From: Eubacteriales bacterium
Lineage (GTDB): Bacteria > Bacillota > Clostridia > Saccharofermentanales > DTU023
Direction: 5' to 3'
NCBI GenBank assembly: GCA_030532065.1
Contig: JAUNLW010000001.1
Span: forward strand, 1 to 64,000
DNA length: 64,000 nucleotides
Shown: positions 1 to 8,972 of the stretch, piece by piece
Layout: each line of letters begins with the position of its first letter
How positions within the stretch are numbered: the first letter of the stretch is position 1
Translations under genes and position numbers: made by a program
The notes under the pieces: model-generated
What the model saw: only the letters and a program-made list of their open reading frames with translations
Databases searched by the model: none
Told to the model about the DNA's origin: nothing

Positions 1-65
1 GGGTAAAGCTGGCTTTGAAGGCTCAGATAGATTGGAAATCCTGGAATCCCCGTAGAATTTGCAAG

Positions 66-371
66 TAATGGGTGATTTTTCCACCCATTATCTGCAGATT
101 TGCAGTAGAAACGCAAACCATCGATATACTAGGCCAAGCAAGACCCGGCCGGCCATCCATTATCTGCAGATTTGCAGTAGAAACGCAAACCATCGATATA
201 CTAAGCCAAGCAAGAGCCGGCCGGCCACCCATTATCTGCAGATTTGTAGCAGAAATGCAATCCATCAATTTACCAAAGTAAACAATGACGGGCATAGCAC
301 CTATTATCTGCAGATTTCACGTAGAATCTGAAAAGTCGAATCTAGACGATCGTCTCCGACCACTAAGCCAC
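66..371. repeat. 72-bp degenerate tandem repeat
   Basis: Units begin with a CCATTATCTGCAGATTTG-like block at 85, 157, 229 and 301, exactly 72 bases apart, and a fifth weaker unit begins at 372. Units 1 and 2 are nearly identical and include GGCCGGCC; later units diverge. A perfect 9-base inverted repeat (TAATGGGTG at 66-74, CACCCATTA at 82-90) precedes the array. Because 72 is divisible by 3, several frames stay open by chance. I see no gene, RBS or CRISPR-like spacer structure. Function unknown. Confidence 0.8.
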
Positions 372-384
372 CCATTAGCTGAAA

Positions 385-476
385 TTTTGCATAGGCATCA
401 GAATCACTGCATTTTGTATAGTCACCAAGATCACTGCATTTTGTATAGGCACCAGGATCAACTCGGTTTTGCATAG
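385..476. repeat. 27-bp tandem repeat continuing the 72-bp array
   Basis: The motif TTTTG(C/T)ATAG recurs at 385, 412, 439 and 467, spaced 27, 27 and 28 bases, with the intervening ACCANGATCACTGCA-like sequence also conserved. It continues directly from the 72-bp array and shares its ATTTTGCA core, so the two arrays probably have a common origin. No coding function is evident. From 480 to about 610 the DNA is A-rich with scattered CGCAAA words and no gene. Confidence 0.7.
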
Positions 477-613
477 AAACTAGGCCTAAGCATCCAGTCT
501 ACTAGCTGGGAACTTGACTCCCCAAACAAGCCCGGAAGCTCGCAAATAAGAACACCCGAAACCCGCAAACAAGAGAAAAAATGCGAAAAATAGCAAAAAA
601 CAGAGGAACAATC

Positions 614-622
614 TGTTAAAAT
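614..622 (+). promoter_or_regulatory. Extended -10 promoter candidate for rplM-rpsI
   Basis: TGTTAAAAT at 614-622 is a TGn extended -10 with no clear -35. A transcript from it would begin just before the structured leader. A TTGACA at 634-639 is an alternative -35 but lacks a good -10 at 16-18 bases. Confidence 0.4.
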
Positions 623-640
623 GGAAAGCGCACTTGACAA

Positions 641-702
641 AGCCCGCCAGAAGCCTTACCTTATGTAAGCGCTCAGTTGTGGGCGCTTGCTCCCGGCGGG
701 TA
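641..702 (+). promoter_or_regulatory. Structured 5' leader of rplM-rpsI, possibly an L13-type autoregulatory leader
   Basis: CCCGCC (643-648) pairs with GGCGGG (695-700), enclosing GTAAGCGC (665-672) against GCGCTTGC (683-690). CTTAC (655-659) can pair instead with GTAAG (665-669), so two folds compete. Position directly upstream of rplM fits the ribosomal-protein leaders known in Bacillota; membership of that RNA family is my inference. Two direct copies of TAAGGCAGCTTGC follow at 738-750 and 757-769. Confidence 0.5.
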
Positions 703-807
703 GTGTTTTCACTCCGAGCCGGACCTTGAGTAGAAATTAAGGCAGCTTGCAGAGAGTAAGGCAGCTTGCCTTGGATACTAGAAGCAAGAGATTTAGGAGG
801 ACAAGAA

Positions 808-1239
808 ATGTCAACTTACATGGCTAAGGCCGAAACAGTTGAGCGCAAATGGTACGTGGTGGATGCCGAAGACCAAGTCTTAGGTCGTTTGGCTAGCCAG
901 ATCGCTGCCATTCTGCGTGGCAAGCACAAACCCGAATATACCCCCTTCGTAGACACCGGTGACTACGTCATCGTGATCAACGCTGATAAGGTCAGAGTAA
1001 CTGGTAATAAGGCAGCTCAGAAGACCTATTGGAGACATTCCGGTTATATGGGTGGTCTCAAACTGACCCCATACGAAGAGATGCTGGAAAAGCACCCCGA
1101 ACGCATTATTGAATCGGCAGTCAAAGGTATGTTGCCTCATAACAGCCTGGGACGCCAAATGTTCAGAAAGCTGAAAGTCTATGCCGGCCCTGAGCATCCG
1201 CATGCCGCTCAACAACCGGAAGTTTTAGAATTGAAGTAG
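808..1239 (+). CDS. rplM: 50S ribosomal protein L13
   Basis: A 143-residue protein of usual L13 length. Recognisable L13 segments are [17 protein letters not shown] near the N terminus, [12 protein letters not shown], and the C-terminal [21 protein letters not shown]13 binds 23S rRNA early in 50S assembly. The ATG at 808 is chosen because AGGAGG lies at 795-800, eight bases upstream; the frame is open further upstream without a comparable RBS. It is the first gene of an operon with rpsI, which starts 11 bases after its stop. Confidence 0.97.
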   Translation: MSTYMAKAETVERKWYVVDAEDQVLGRLASQIAAILRGKHKPEYTPFVDTGDYVIVINADKVRVTGNKAAQKTYWRHSGYMGGLKLTPYEEMLEKHPERIIESAVKGMLPHNSLGRQMFRKLKVYAGPEHPHAAQQPEVLELK

Positions 1240-1250
1240 GGAGCAAGTAA

Positions 1251-1649
1251 ATGGCAAACAAAGAATTTTTCGCCGGCACCGGCAGACGTAAAGAATCTAT
1301 CGCTCGTGTTCGCCTCTATCCCGGTAGCGGCGTAATCACGATCAACGGTAAAGATATTGATGACTATTTCCCCATGGAGACCCTCAAATATATTGTGCGC
1401 CAGCCGCTCAACCTGACTGGCACCACTACTGAATTTGATATCAAGGTCAACGTCAGAGGCGGCGGTATCTCCGGACAAGCAGGCGCTATCCGTCACGGCA
1501 TTTCTCGTGCCATGGTAGAAGCCGACGCTGAGAAATATAAATCCGACCTCAAACGCGCAGGTTTCCTCACCCGTGATGACCGGGTCAAGGAACGCAAGAA
1601 ATACGGACTTAAGAAAGCTCGTAAGGCTTCTCAGTTCTCCAAGCGTTAA
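1251..1649 (+). CDS. rpsI: 30S ribosomal protein S9
   Basis: A 132-residue S9 with the diagnostic N-terminal [14 protein letters not shown], the central [18 protein letters not shown], and the basic C-terminal tail ending in KASQFSKR that reaches the decoding centre. It follows rplM in the standard bacterial arrangement, with GGGAG eight bases before the ATG. Its stop overlaps the start of tsaE by one base (TAATG), so tsaE is probably translationally coupled. Confidence 0.97.
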   Translation: MANKEFFAGTGRRKESIARVRLYPGSGVITINGKDIDDYFPMETLKYIVRQPLNLTGTTTEFDIKVNVRGGGISGQAGAIRHGISRAMVEADAEKYKSDLKRAGFLTRDDRVKERKKYGLKKARKASQFSKR

Positions 1650-2191
1650 TGGTACAGACAACAAACAACTTGGGAGGCGCGGTTTACCGCGCCTCTCTTA
1701 TTTCACCCTCGCCACAGGCTACCGAAGAACTGGCCAGACGCATGACAAAATTTTTACGGGTGGGCGATCTCATTCTGGCTTTCGGAGATCTGGGATCCGG
1801 CAAGACCTGTTTTGCCAGAGGACTGGCTCGTGGACTACAAGTAGAAGGGGAAGTCGCTTCTCCCAGTTTTACTTATATGCGCGAATACTATCCAGAAGTG
1901 GAAGCAGGAGTGGCCTTATACCATTTTGACTGCTACCGGCTGAGAACTGCCGAAGAGTGGTATGAGATGGGATTTGACGATTATCTTGACGGATCAGGCG
2001 TGGCCTTGATTGAGTGGCCGGAAAGAGTTTTGACGTCACTTCCCAAAGCTTATTTGCGTTTAGAGCTTCGCCCCACCGACAAGGCTGAAGAAAGAGAAAT
2101 CAGTCTCAGCCTGCCTAAGGAGATGGAGCCCGAGCGGCGAGACGCTCTTCTGGCGCTTTGGCAGAATTTTGCTGCTGAGATTCGCGGCTAG
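1649..2191 (+). CDS. tsaE: tRNA threonylcarbamoyladenosine biosynthesis ATPase TsaE
   Basis: A 180-residue P-loop ATPase of the TsaE/YjeE family that works with TsaB and TsaD to make t6A37 on ANN-decoding tRNAs. The Walker A is [14 protein letters not shown] (about residues 48-61), followed by [18 protein letters not shown] and a C-terminal IEWPER, all characteristic. Its start overlaps the rpsI stop and its own stop touches the tsaB region, so the t6A genes ride on the ribosomal-protein transcript. Some start uncertainty remains because no strong RBS precedes 1649. Confidence 0.93.
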   Translation: MVQTTNNLGGAVYRASLISPSPQATEELARRMTKFLRVGDLILAFGDLGSGKTCFARGLARGLQVEGEVASPSFTYMREYYPEVEAGVALYHFDCYRLRTAEEWYEMGFDDYLDGSGVALIEWPERVLTSLPKAYLRLELRPTDKAEEREISLSLPKEMEPERRDALLALWQNFAAEIRG

Positions 2192-2205
2192 TGAGGAATT
2201 TGAGC

Positions 2206-3489
2206 ATGGCATATTGTTTAGCTGTAGATACTTCTGGTAAGACTTTATCGCTTGCCCTCAGTGAGGATGAGCGTATTTTGGCCGAGCGCTTTATTGACGA
2301 AGGACTGACTCATTCCGAGACCTTCCTGCCCCAATTGGCCGACCTGCTGTCCGAGCTGAAACTGAGTGTAAAAGACCTGGACTATTTGGCAGTCACACTC
2401 GGCCCCGGATCTTATACTGGCATTCGTATTGGTCTTGCCAGTATGAAGAGTCTTGCCTGGCTCTTGGACCTGCCGCTTTTTGCCTACAGTTCCCTCCGAG
2501 TGATCAACACCCACTACTTGAGGGAACTGACGGCCGAAGAGGTGGAACAACACTTTAACCTGACTTTGCTGGATGCCAGGTCAGGCCGTGTTTTCTCCGC
2601 TCTTTACAAAGGCGAACGTGGCATTTTACCGATTGCCAACCGCCAGTCCTCTGATCTGGTAGCAGAACTCAAAGACCTCTTCTACCTGGGCCGCTCAGAA
2701 AAGCCGACACTCTATGTCAGTGGCGATGGTGCTTCTGCCTTGCAGGAAGCTTACGCTGCCGACCCGGAAGCAGCGCAACATTTTGCTATTTCTGTACTAA
2801 CGGACGATCTTTCCGGCCTTAGAGCGAAAGACCTGGCTTACCTGGCTTACCGAGATTATAAGCAGGGCGAGAGACCTGGCTGGGAAGAGGCGGAAGCGAT
2901 TTATGCCTCACCCACGCAGGCGGAACGCGTCAGGCGTGACAACCTGGCCAAGGTAAAAATTCGCCAGGCCGGACCCGAGGACGTGGACAGTGTCCACAGG
3001 ATAGAACTGGCTTGTTTTAGCACCCCCTGGTCGCGCAAATCGCTTTTGCACCAGCTGGATCCAGAAAATAAGATCACCAGGCTTTTTGTCGCCTGCCGCG
3101 AAGCCGAGAGCAAAGACGAATCAGAGCTAAAGAGTGAAGAGCAAAACGATGAGGTAGATACAATAGCAGGATATCAAAGTCCTAAGTCGGCAGAAGAGAT
3201 CTTGGCTTACGGTGGTTATACACTCCACTTTGATGAGGCTGAGATACTCAATATTGCAGTCTTGGACCAAGCCCGCCAAAAAGGAGTGGGGCGTAAATTA
3301 CTAACTCATCTTATGCGTAATGCCATGAGTCGTGGGGCGGAACGCATGACTCTTGAGGTGCGCGAGTCTAATGAGCCTGCCCGCCGCCTTTACGATTCAA
3401 TGGGTTTTAAGCCCTGTGGCCGACGCAAAAATTACTATGAGAAACCCAGAGAGGATGCTTTGATACTCTTGTGGCAGGATAAAAGTTAG
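2206..3489 (+). CDS. tsaB: TsaB-RimI fusion: t6A synthesis subunit plus ribosomal alanine acetyltransferase
   Basis: A 427-residue fusion. Residues 1 to about 230 are TsaB, an ASKHA-fold partner of TsaD ([13 protein letters not shown] near the start, then [13 protein letters not shown]). Residues about 248-427 are a GNAT acetyltransferase of the RimI type, with acetyl-CoA motif [11 protein letters not shown] and the C-terminal [15 protein letters not shown]. An acidic low-complexity insert of about 35 residues, rich in E, D and S, interrupts the GNAT half. The ATG at 2206 places the N terminus as in TsaB proteins, with GAGG upstream; a GTG at 2191 is the alternative. Confidence 0.93.
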   Translation: MAYCLAVDTSGKTLSLALSEDERILAERFIDEGLTHSETFLPQLADLLSELKLSVKDLDYLAVTLGPGSYTGIRIGLASMKSLAWLLDLPLFAYSSLRVINTHYLRELTAEEVEQHFNLTLLDARSGRVFSALYKGERGILPIANRQSSDLVAELKDLFYLGRSEKPTLYVSGDGASALQEAYAADPEAAQHFAISVLTDDLSGLRAKDLAYLAYRDYKQGERPGWEEAEAIYASPTQAERVRRDNLAKVKIRQAGPEDVDSVHRIELACFSTPWSRKSLLHQLDPENKITRLFVACREAESKDESELKSEEQNDEVDTIAGYQSPKSAEEILAYGGYTLHFDEAEILNIAVLDQARQKGVGRKLLTHLMRNAMSRGAERMTLEVRESNEPARRLYDSMGFKPCGRRKNYYEKPREDALILLWQDKS

Positions 3490-3644
3490 TCTAGTCTTAG
3501 ACAAAATAGCTAAAAACTTTAACTTTAAGTTTAAAAGCATGGCATAGTTACCAAGAAAAATTGCGTGATATAGCCGCCGGCTGCACCAGCGCCTATAATC
3601 TGAGCTAGTAGTGACATACATATCTTTGCGAGAAGGAGATTAAC

Positions 3645-3911
3645 ATGCAAGAAGCAAAGCTCACGTTAGAATCCAGTGATGCTACCCAGATGAAAGCAAT
3701 CGCCATGCTGATTCAAACAGCGTCCAGTTTTCGTTCCAGCATCCATGTTCAAGTTGGCGAGAAACGAGCTAACGCCAAGAGTTTGCTCGGTCTAATGTCC
3801 CTGTCTCTTACTAGCGGCGACCAGATCAGCTTTATTGTAGACGGACCTGACGAAGAACAAGCTGTCAAGGCTCTGCTGCGCTGGGCAGAAGATCCTTTAC
3901 AAGAGAATTAG
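3645..3911 (+). CDS. HPr-like regulatory protein without the phosphocarrier His (Crh-like)
   Basis: An 88-residue HPr-fold protein with a strong AGAAGGAGAT RBS. Alignment by eye to Bacillus HPr puts Gln at the position of the PTS His-15 (DATQMKA for SGIHARPA), and the flanking Arg and Pro are also changed. The Ser-46 region is intact (NAKSLLGLMSLSL). In Bacillus, Crh has the same combination: Gln-15 with a phosphorylatable Ser-46, used for CcpA-dependent control and not sugar transport. HPr/Crh genes often sit near uvrC and hprK in Clostridia. A regulatory role is inference; it cannot be a normal PTS carrier. Confidence 0.82.
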   Translation: MQEAKLTLESSDATQMKAIAMLIQTASSFRSSIHVQVGEKRANAKSLLGLMSLSLTSGDQISFIVDGPDEEQAVKALLRWAEDPLQEN

Positions 3912-3917
3912 GACCGA

Positions 3918-5807
3918 ATGTCCGAACGCTCTTCCGGCTTTGATGTACGTCTAGACCTCATACCGGAAAAACCTGGCGTCTACCTGATGAAGGACGCCCA
4001 AGGTGAGGTCATTTATGTAGGCAAGGCCATTAATCTCCCACGTCGCCTGCGGTCCTATTTCGGGCAGAATCCGCAAGGTAACCGTAAGGTCCTCAGTATG
4101 ATTTCTCATATTGAGGATTTTTCCTATGTGCTATGCGCCAACGAGCTGGAAGCCTTGATTTTAGAGAATAATCTCATCAAGCAGTACCAGCCGCGCTACA
4201 ACATCCTCCTCCGAGACGATAAAGAATACCCCTACATCAAGATAACGCTCAACGAGCCTTATCCGCGTGTCCTAAAGTCTTTCCATATCGAGGAAGACCA
4301 CAAAGAAGGCGTGCGCTATTTTGGACCCTACCAATCAGGCGATTTGCAGCGGGCCTTAGACGCCATCTACGAGATTTTTCCACTAAAACGCTGCCGCCGA
4401 GTGTTGCCGCGCGATATCGGCAAGGAGAGACCTTGCCTTTACTATTACATAGGTAACTGTATCGGCCCTTGCCTGGGTTCGGTCTCGGTAGAAAAATACC
4501 GCGCTGTTATTGACGACCTGGTAAATTTTCTGGATGGTAAATCCTCTGAATTCAGCCAGCGACTGGAAAAAGAAATGCAGGATGCAGCGGAACGACTCGA
4601 ATTTGAAGAAGCAGCCCGCATTAGAGACCGTCTGCAGGCTTTGAACAAACTGCATGAGCGTCAGGTGATCGTGAACCCGGAACAGCAGGGTGAGGCCGAT
4701 GTCCTGGCTCTGGCTGGCAATGATAATGAGAAAGCCATTCAGATCCTAAAGATCCGTGAAGGGAGGATCATCTCAACCGGCACTTACTTTTTCCCTGAAA
4801 GAGGCGAGTCAGATGCCGAGCTCTACCAGTTTTTCCTGCTTCAGTATTATAGCCGCGGCCAGATTATACCGCCGGAGATCATCCTCTCTGAGTTACCCGA
4901 CAATGAAGCGGAAATTGCCCAATTGCTGAGCGAAGAAGCCGGACGCAAGATAAATCTGCACCGCCCGCAGCGTGGATTGAAACGCCGCTGGCTGGAAATG
5001 GGCGAGCTCAATGCGCGTGAAAGCCTCATCCGTCATACGCTGGTTGGTGGCGGACAAGCTGACCGTGAGCAGACGCTGGCAGACTTGCAAACTTGTCTGG
5101 CTTTAGACAGTTTTCCCAGACGCATTGAGGCCTACGATATTGCCAACCTGGGTAAGGATGACCTGGCTGCGTCCATGGTAGTCTTTGTGGACGGTAAACC
5201 CAAGCGGCAAGACTACAGGCATTTCAAACTCAAACGGGTAGAAGGACAGGACGATTACGCCGCCATGCGCGAAGTCTTAGAGCGCCGCCTGGAGCGACTT
5301 CCCGAAGAAAACTTCGGGCAAAAGCCTCAACTGATCCTGTTAGATGGTGGACTGGGCCATGTTAACGCCCTAGCCGATATCATGGTTCGCTATGGTTACG
5401 ACAAGTCCTATGCCGGCATGGTCAAAGATGACCGCCACCGTTCACGAGGCCTGATCACGGCAAAAGGAGAGGCGATCCAGCTGCGCCATGACCATAAGGT
5501 AGCCGATAATTTGGACACAGCTCAACGCAACCGTGACCTGGCTCTTTTAAGACTGGTTACGGCCATCCAGGATGAGGCTCACCGCTTCGCCGGTAGATTA
5601 CAAAAGAAGCTGGGCCAAAAACGCAATCTGCGCTGGTCACTGGAAGAAATACCCGGAATTGGCCCCGCGAGAAGGAAAACTCTGCTTCAGCACTTTAAAA
5701 CACTCAAAGGAGTTTCCAGTGCTAGCCTGGAGGAGATTGAGCAAGTGCCAGGCCTGCCGGCAGAAGTTGCCGCAGCCGTTTATCAACATTTCCACGAAGA
5801 GGAATAA
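3918..5807 (+). CDS. uvrC: UvrABC excinuclease subunit C
   Basis: A 629-residue UvrC, full length. It has an N-terminal GIY-YIG nuclease (KPGVYLMKDAQGEVIYVGKA), a UvrB-binding UVR segment (EKEMQDAAERLEFEEAARIRD cut near residue 225), the RNase H-like 5' nuclease domain (AYDIANLGKDDLAASMVVF; ILLDGGLGHVNA) and C-terminal helix-hairpin-helix repeats (EEIPGIGPARRKTLL). It makes the two incisions of nucleotide excision repair. It starts six bases after the HPr-like gene. Confidence 0.97.
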   Translation: MSERSSGFDVRLDLIPEKPGVYLMKDAQGEVIYVGKAINLPRRLRSYFGQNPQGNRKVLSMISHIEDFSYVLCANELEALILENNLIKQYQPRYNILLRDDKEYPYIKITLNEPYPRVLKSFHIEEDHKEGVRYFGPYQSGDLQRALDAIYEIFPLKRCRRVLPRDIGKERPCLYYYIGNCIGPCLGSVSVEKYRAVIDDLVNFLDGKSSEFSQRLEKEMQDAAERLEFEEAARIRDRLQALNKLHERQVIVNPEQQGEADVLALAGNDNEKAIQILKIREGRIISTGTYFFPERGESDAELYQFFLLQYYSRGQIIPPEIILSELPDNEAEIAQLLSEEAGRKINLHRPQRGLKRRWLEMGELNARESLIRHTLVGGGQADREQTLADLQTCLALDSFPRRIEAYDIANLGKDDLAASMVVFVDGKPKRQDYRHFKLKRVEGQDDYAAMREVLERRLERLPEENFGQKPQLILLDGGLGHVNALADIMVRYGYDKSYAGMVKDDRHRSRGLITAKGEAIQLRHDHKVADNLDTAQRNRDLALLRLVTAIQDEAHRFAGRLQKKLGQKRNLRWSLEEIPGIGPARRKTLLQHFKTLKGVSSASLEEIEQVPGLPAEVAAAVYQHFHEEE

Positions 5808-5835
5808 GAGCCGCTGTTGTGCCCCTAACTGATAC

Positions 5836-5864
5836 TTGGCACTTTACTCGGCATAATTTAAGAT
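5836..5864 (+). promoter_or_regulatory. Promoter candidate implying a nearly leaderless transcript
   Basis: TTGGCA (5836-5841), 17 bases, then TAAGAT (5859-5864). The predicted start of transcription falls at about the ATG at 5871, and no Shine-Dalgarno sequence precedes that ATG. Confidence 0.35.
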
Positions 5865-5870
5865 ACCCTT

Positions 5871-6590
5871 ATGAGGATTTTTATCATCGCTGATACCCAT
5901 CTGAGTGAGCAGGCCGACAAGTCGATGGAGGTCTTTGGTTGCCGTTGGGAAAATTACACGCAAAGGCTCAGAACAAATTGGCAGCGAGAGGTTGCGGAAG
6001 AAGATACTGTTTTAGTGGCGGGGGATATTTCCTGGGCCATGAAGTTGGAGCAAGCGGAAAAAGATCTGCGCTTTTTTCATGAGCTTCCGGGGCAAAAGAT
6101 TTTCTTGCGTGGCAACCACGATTACTGGTGGTCTACGCTCAGTAAGGTGGAAAATTTTTGCCGCGAAAAAGAATTTGACAGCCTGCGTTTTATGCAAAAC
6201 AAGGCCTTTCCCATCGGAGAGGATTTCCTGGTAGCAGGTTCACGTCTTTGGATTTTACCAGACGACAGCCGCTTCGCCCAAGCTGACCGCAAGATCCTGG
6301 CACGAGAAGAAAAGCGCCTGGCTCTGTCGTTAGAAGATGCTAAAGCCCAGAAGGCAGGTCGTAGCTTGTTGGTCATGACTCACTATCCCCCGTTCGAGAA
6401 AGATCTCAAGCCCAATCCTCTGACCGTGCGGATCAGGGAAGCAGGCGCGGTAGAAGCCTTCTATGGCCACATCCACAGGGCGGACAGCCCTTATTGCCTG
6501 GAACGGGTAGAAGTGGATGGTGTGCCTTACAGCTTGGTAGCAGCAGATCATATAGATTTTTGCCCCCGCCTCATAGCGGAAGGGAAATAA
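5871..6590 (+). CDS. Calcineurin-like metallophosphoesterase
   Basis: A 239-residue metallophosphoesterase. All five metal-site motifs are visible: IADTHLSE near the N terminus, AGDISWAM, RGNHDYWW, MTHYPPF and YGHIHR. The family hydrolyses phosphoesters with a dinuclear metal centre; the substrate cannot be told from sequence. The start is firm because the first motif begins at residue 6, yet there is no RBS upstream. It sits alone between uvrC and yicC on the same strand. Confidence 0.9.
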   Translation: MRIFIIADTHLSEQADKSMEVFGCRWENYTQRLRTNWQREVAEEDTVLVAGDISWAMKLEQAEKDLRFFHELPGQKIFLRGNHDYWWSTLSKVENFCREKEFDSLRFMQNKAFPIGEDFLVAGSRLWILPDDSRFAQADRKILAREEKRLALSLEDAKAQKAGRSLLVMTHYPPFEKDLKPNPLTVRIREAGAVEAFYGHIHRADSPYCLERVEVDGVPYSLVAADHIDFCPRLIAEGK

Positions 6591-6644
6591 GGCGAACGAA
6601 TGAGGCCTGGGCGCGAAATGCTCAGTCTGGAGAGGAGAAAAACA

Positions 6645-7532
6645 ATGCCTAAAAGCATGACCGGCTTTGGCCGGGCTACAGTAGAAACCGACCAGTATTA
6701 TTTAAATCTGGAACTAAAATCGGTTAATTCCCGTTATTTTGACTTGACGATTAAGTCACCCGGTATATTTTCTGCTTGGGAAGGAGACTGGCGTAGACAA
6801 ATCCAAAATAAGATCACTCGCGGTAAACTGGAACTCAAAGTCAGCTTCTATCAAATATCAAGCACTGTGCCGGAGATCTTCATCGACCAGGCCAAGCTGC
6901 AGGCTTACGCTACGGCTTACCGTCAGGTTTACAGCTTGTTGGGTGAAGAAGCCAAAAATCTGGCTCCCGATCTTTTAAAACGAGGAGATATTTTTACTAT
7001 TTCGGAAGCGCTAACCGATGCGGATGAGTTGCAAGCAGCCTTCAATACGGCCTTGGACAGTTGCCTGGAAGACTTCGATCGCATGAGAAGCGCCGAAGCG
7101 GAGCATTTGACTCAAGACCTCTTGCGTCGTCTGGACCACATGGAAGAACTCCGACAACAGGTAGCAGCGAGAGCTGCTACTGTGCCCGAAGCTTATCGCA
7201 AGAAACTCCTGGCCAGAGTGGATGAGCTTCTGGGATTAGATCAGGAGGAATTCTACGATGGCCAGAGAGTTGCTGCCGAAGTAGCCATTTATGCTGATAA
7301 AGCCGACGTAGCTGAGGAACTGGTAAGGCTTGCGGCTCACATCAAACAATTCCGCAAGACTTTGGACCAGACTGCCCCTTGCGGCAAAAAGCTGGACTTT
7401 ATCGTGCAGGAGATGAACCGCGAAGCCAATACTCTGGCTTCCAAGGCGCAAGACCTGGAGATGGTACAGGCGGCAGTAGAACTTAAGAGCCAGATCGAGC
7501 AATTGCGAGAGCAGATCCAAAACCTGGAGTAG
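6645..7532 (+). CDS. yicC: YicC family endoribonuclease
   Basis: A 295-residue YicC/YloC protein beginning MPKSMTGFGRA, the family signature, and ending in the DUF1732 region (KLDFIVQEMNREANTLASKA). The family has been linked to endoribonuclease activity on small RNAs and to stationary phase. The ATG at 6645 is chosen because AGAGGAG precedes it and the signature starts there, although the frame is open from 6600. It is followed by remA-gmk-rpoZ, a conserved Bacillota cluster. Confidence 0.94.
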   Translation: MPKSMTGFGRATVETDQYYLNLELKSVNSRYFDLTIKSPGIFSAWEGDWRRQIQNKITRGKLELKVSFYQISSTVPEIFIDQAKLQAYATAYRQVYSLLGEEAKNLAPDLLKRGDIFTISEALTDADELQAAFNTALDSCLEDFDRMRSAEAEHLTQDLLRRLDHMEELRQQVAARAATVPEAYRKKLLARVDELLGLDQEEFYDGQRVAAEVAIYADKADVAEELVRLAAHIKQFRKTLDQTAPCGKKLDFIVQEMNREANTLASKAQDLEMVQAAVELKSQIEQLREQIQNLE

Positions 7533-7682
7533 GCTTTGGTGCCGAATTTATCTGCCTTTGCCCCTCTGTCTAGTGGCAGAATCCGTGAGAATTTGCTATT
7601 CTATACGAATGTAGTTAGAGCAGCAGCGTGTGGAGATGATTTCCGCATAAGGCAGGGATAAGTGAGTTGAGTTTATATACCG

Positions 7683-7943
7683 ATGCAGGAGCAAAAGAAT
7701 TTCCTTAGTTGTGGCTTTGGTAGTTTTGTCTCCCTGGCACGCCTGATCGCGGTGGTCGTTCCTGAGGCCGCGCCTATTAGGCGCTTGATCCAGGAGGCCA
7801 GAGAACGTGGTGCTCTGGTAGACGCTACGGCTGGACGCAAGACCAAATCGGTATTAATAATGGACACAGACCAGGTCATCCTGTCCGCGCTTCCCCCCGA
7901 AAGCCTGCTAGCTGATATAGCAGAGGAGACAGAAGCCGAATGA
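7683..7943 (+). CDS. remA: RemA-like extracellular matrix regulator (DUF370)
   Basis: An 86-residue RemA/YlzA homologue. It keeps the family core GFGSFVSLARLIAVVVPE, then PIRRLIQEARERGALVDATAGRK and VLIMDTDQVILSALPPE. In Bacillus RemA is a DNA-binding activator of matrix and osmoprotection genes. The upstream 150 bases hold no strong promoter or RBS that I can defend. Its stop overlaps the gmk start by four bases (ATGA). Confidence 0.9.
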   Translation: MQEQKNFLSCGFGSFVSLARLIAVVVPEAAPIRRLIQEARERGALVDATAGRKTKSVLIMDTDQVILSALPPESLLADIAEETEAE

Positions 7944-8527
7944 GCAAGAATCAGGCTTTAGTTATTTGTATTTCCGGTCCTTCCGGTGTAGGTAAGGATA
8001 CGGTGATTACACGTTTGCGCCGTTTAAATCCGGATATGTGGTTATCTGTTTCCGCTACCAGCCGCAAACCGCGTGAAAGGGAAATAGATCAGAAAGATTA
8101 TTTCTTTTTGACGGAGGAAGAGTTCCAACATCGTATCGAGGCAGGAGAAATCCTGGAATATGATCGCTTCTGCGGTGCCTACTATGGTACGCCACGCACA
8201 GCTGTCGAAGAGAAATTGGCTGAGGGTAGAGATATAATAATGGATATCACAGTCAAAGGAGCCTTGGCGATAAAAGAGGCCCTGCCGGAAGCGGTGACCA
8301 TTTTCTTACTACCGCCGGATCTGGACACGCTACGTATGCGTCTTTCCGCCCGCGGCACCGAGACTGAAGAGGCCATTGAGGCCCGGCTGGCAAAAGCTCA
8401 GTCAGAAATAGATCAAGCCACTAAATTTGATCACACTGTTACTAACCGAGATTTAGATCAGTGTGTGGCCGAAATAAAAGAGATTATTCGTCAAGAAAAA
8501 AGCAGGAGGATAGCAGATGTTAATTGA
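7940..8527 (+). CDS. gmk: Guanylate kinase
   Basis: A 195-residue guanylate kinase converting GMP to GDP with ATP. The P-loop is SGPSGVGKDTVI, where most homologues have GKST or GKGT; the Asp is a mild departure. The GMP-binding segment VSATSRKPREREIDQKDYFF and the C-terminal NRDLDQCVAEI are typical. It overlaps remA upstream and rpoZ downstream, so the three genes are coupled. Confidence 0.96.
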   Translation: MSKNQALVICISGPSGVGKDTVITRLRRLNPDMWLSVSATSRKPREREIDQKDYFFLTEEEFQHRIEAGEILEYDRFCGAYYGTPRTAVEEKLAEGRDIIMDITVKGALAIKEALPEAVTIFLLPPDLDTLRMRLSARGTETEEAIEARLAKAQSEIDQATKFDHTVTNRDLDQCVAEIKEIIRQEKSRRIADVN

Positions 8528-8972
8528 TCCGCCTCTGGAGAGGCTTTTACCTAATGTAGAAAATCGCTATGTGCTGGCGATCCTGAGCGCTAAACGCGCC
8601 AGACAACTGGTCGACGGAGCGCAACCCTTATCTGAGCGCAAGTCTGCCAATGCCTTGACTCAGGCTTCCTATGAAGTGGATGAGGAAGTAGTGGTACCCG
8701 TAGAAGGTTACCACGATGTCATTGTTCCCCTGCGTCCAGAAGTAGAAGCTGAGCGCCTCGAGGCCAGACGCCTGGCTCAAGAAAAGGAGCAGGAAGTTTT
8801 CCTGGAAGAGCAGAAGCTGGCTGATAGTCACCAGATCACTCCTGATGAGCGTCAGGCTCAGGAAAGAGCTGAGAACCAGGCCTTGCAGCAACAGAACGCG
8901 CGTGAGTTTACCGCCCAGCTGTTGGAAATCATTGGCCAACAGGATGAGGAGAGGAAAAATTCAGATGAGTGA
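8517..8972 (+). CDS. rpoZ: RNA polymerase omega subunit with long C-terminal extension
   Basis: The first 70 or so residues match omega: [20 protein letters not shown] then [11 protein letters not shown], with RBS AGGAGGA. Omega usually stops at about 70-90 residues; this protein runs to 151. The extra part is a Glu/Gln/Arg-rich, probably helical tail ([20 protein letters not shown] and onward). It overlaps gmk by 11 bases and glyS by 8. Omega assignment rests on N-terminal sequence and gene position. Confidence 0.85.
   Translation: MLIDPPLERLLPNVENRYVLAILSAKRARQLVDGAQPLSERKSANALTQASYEVDEEVVVPVEGYHDVIVPLRPEVEAERLEARRLAQEKEQEVFLEEQKLADSHQITPDERQAQERAENQALQQQNAREFTAQLLEIIGQQDEERKNSDE

Noticed and set aside
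23-331. Short open frames across the 5' repeats
   Set aside because: A 72-base unit is a multiple of 3, so several frames on both strands stay open at once; no RBS or protein-like composition.
66-476. CRISPR array
   Set aside because: Units are contiguous and diverge along their full length; there are no unique spacers of constant size between identical repeats, and no cas genes.
634-639. TTGACA as the main -35 of rplM
   Set aside because: No convincing -10 at 16-18 bases, and its transcript would start inside the conserved-looking hairpin.
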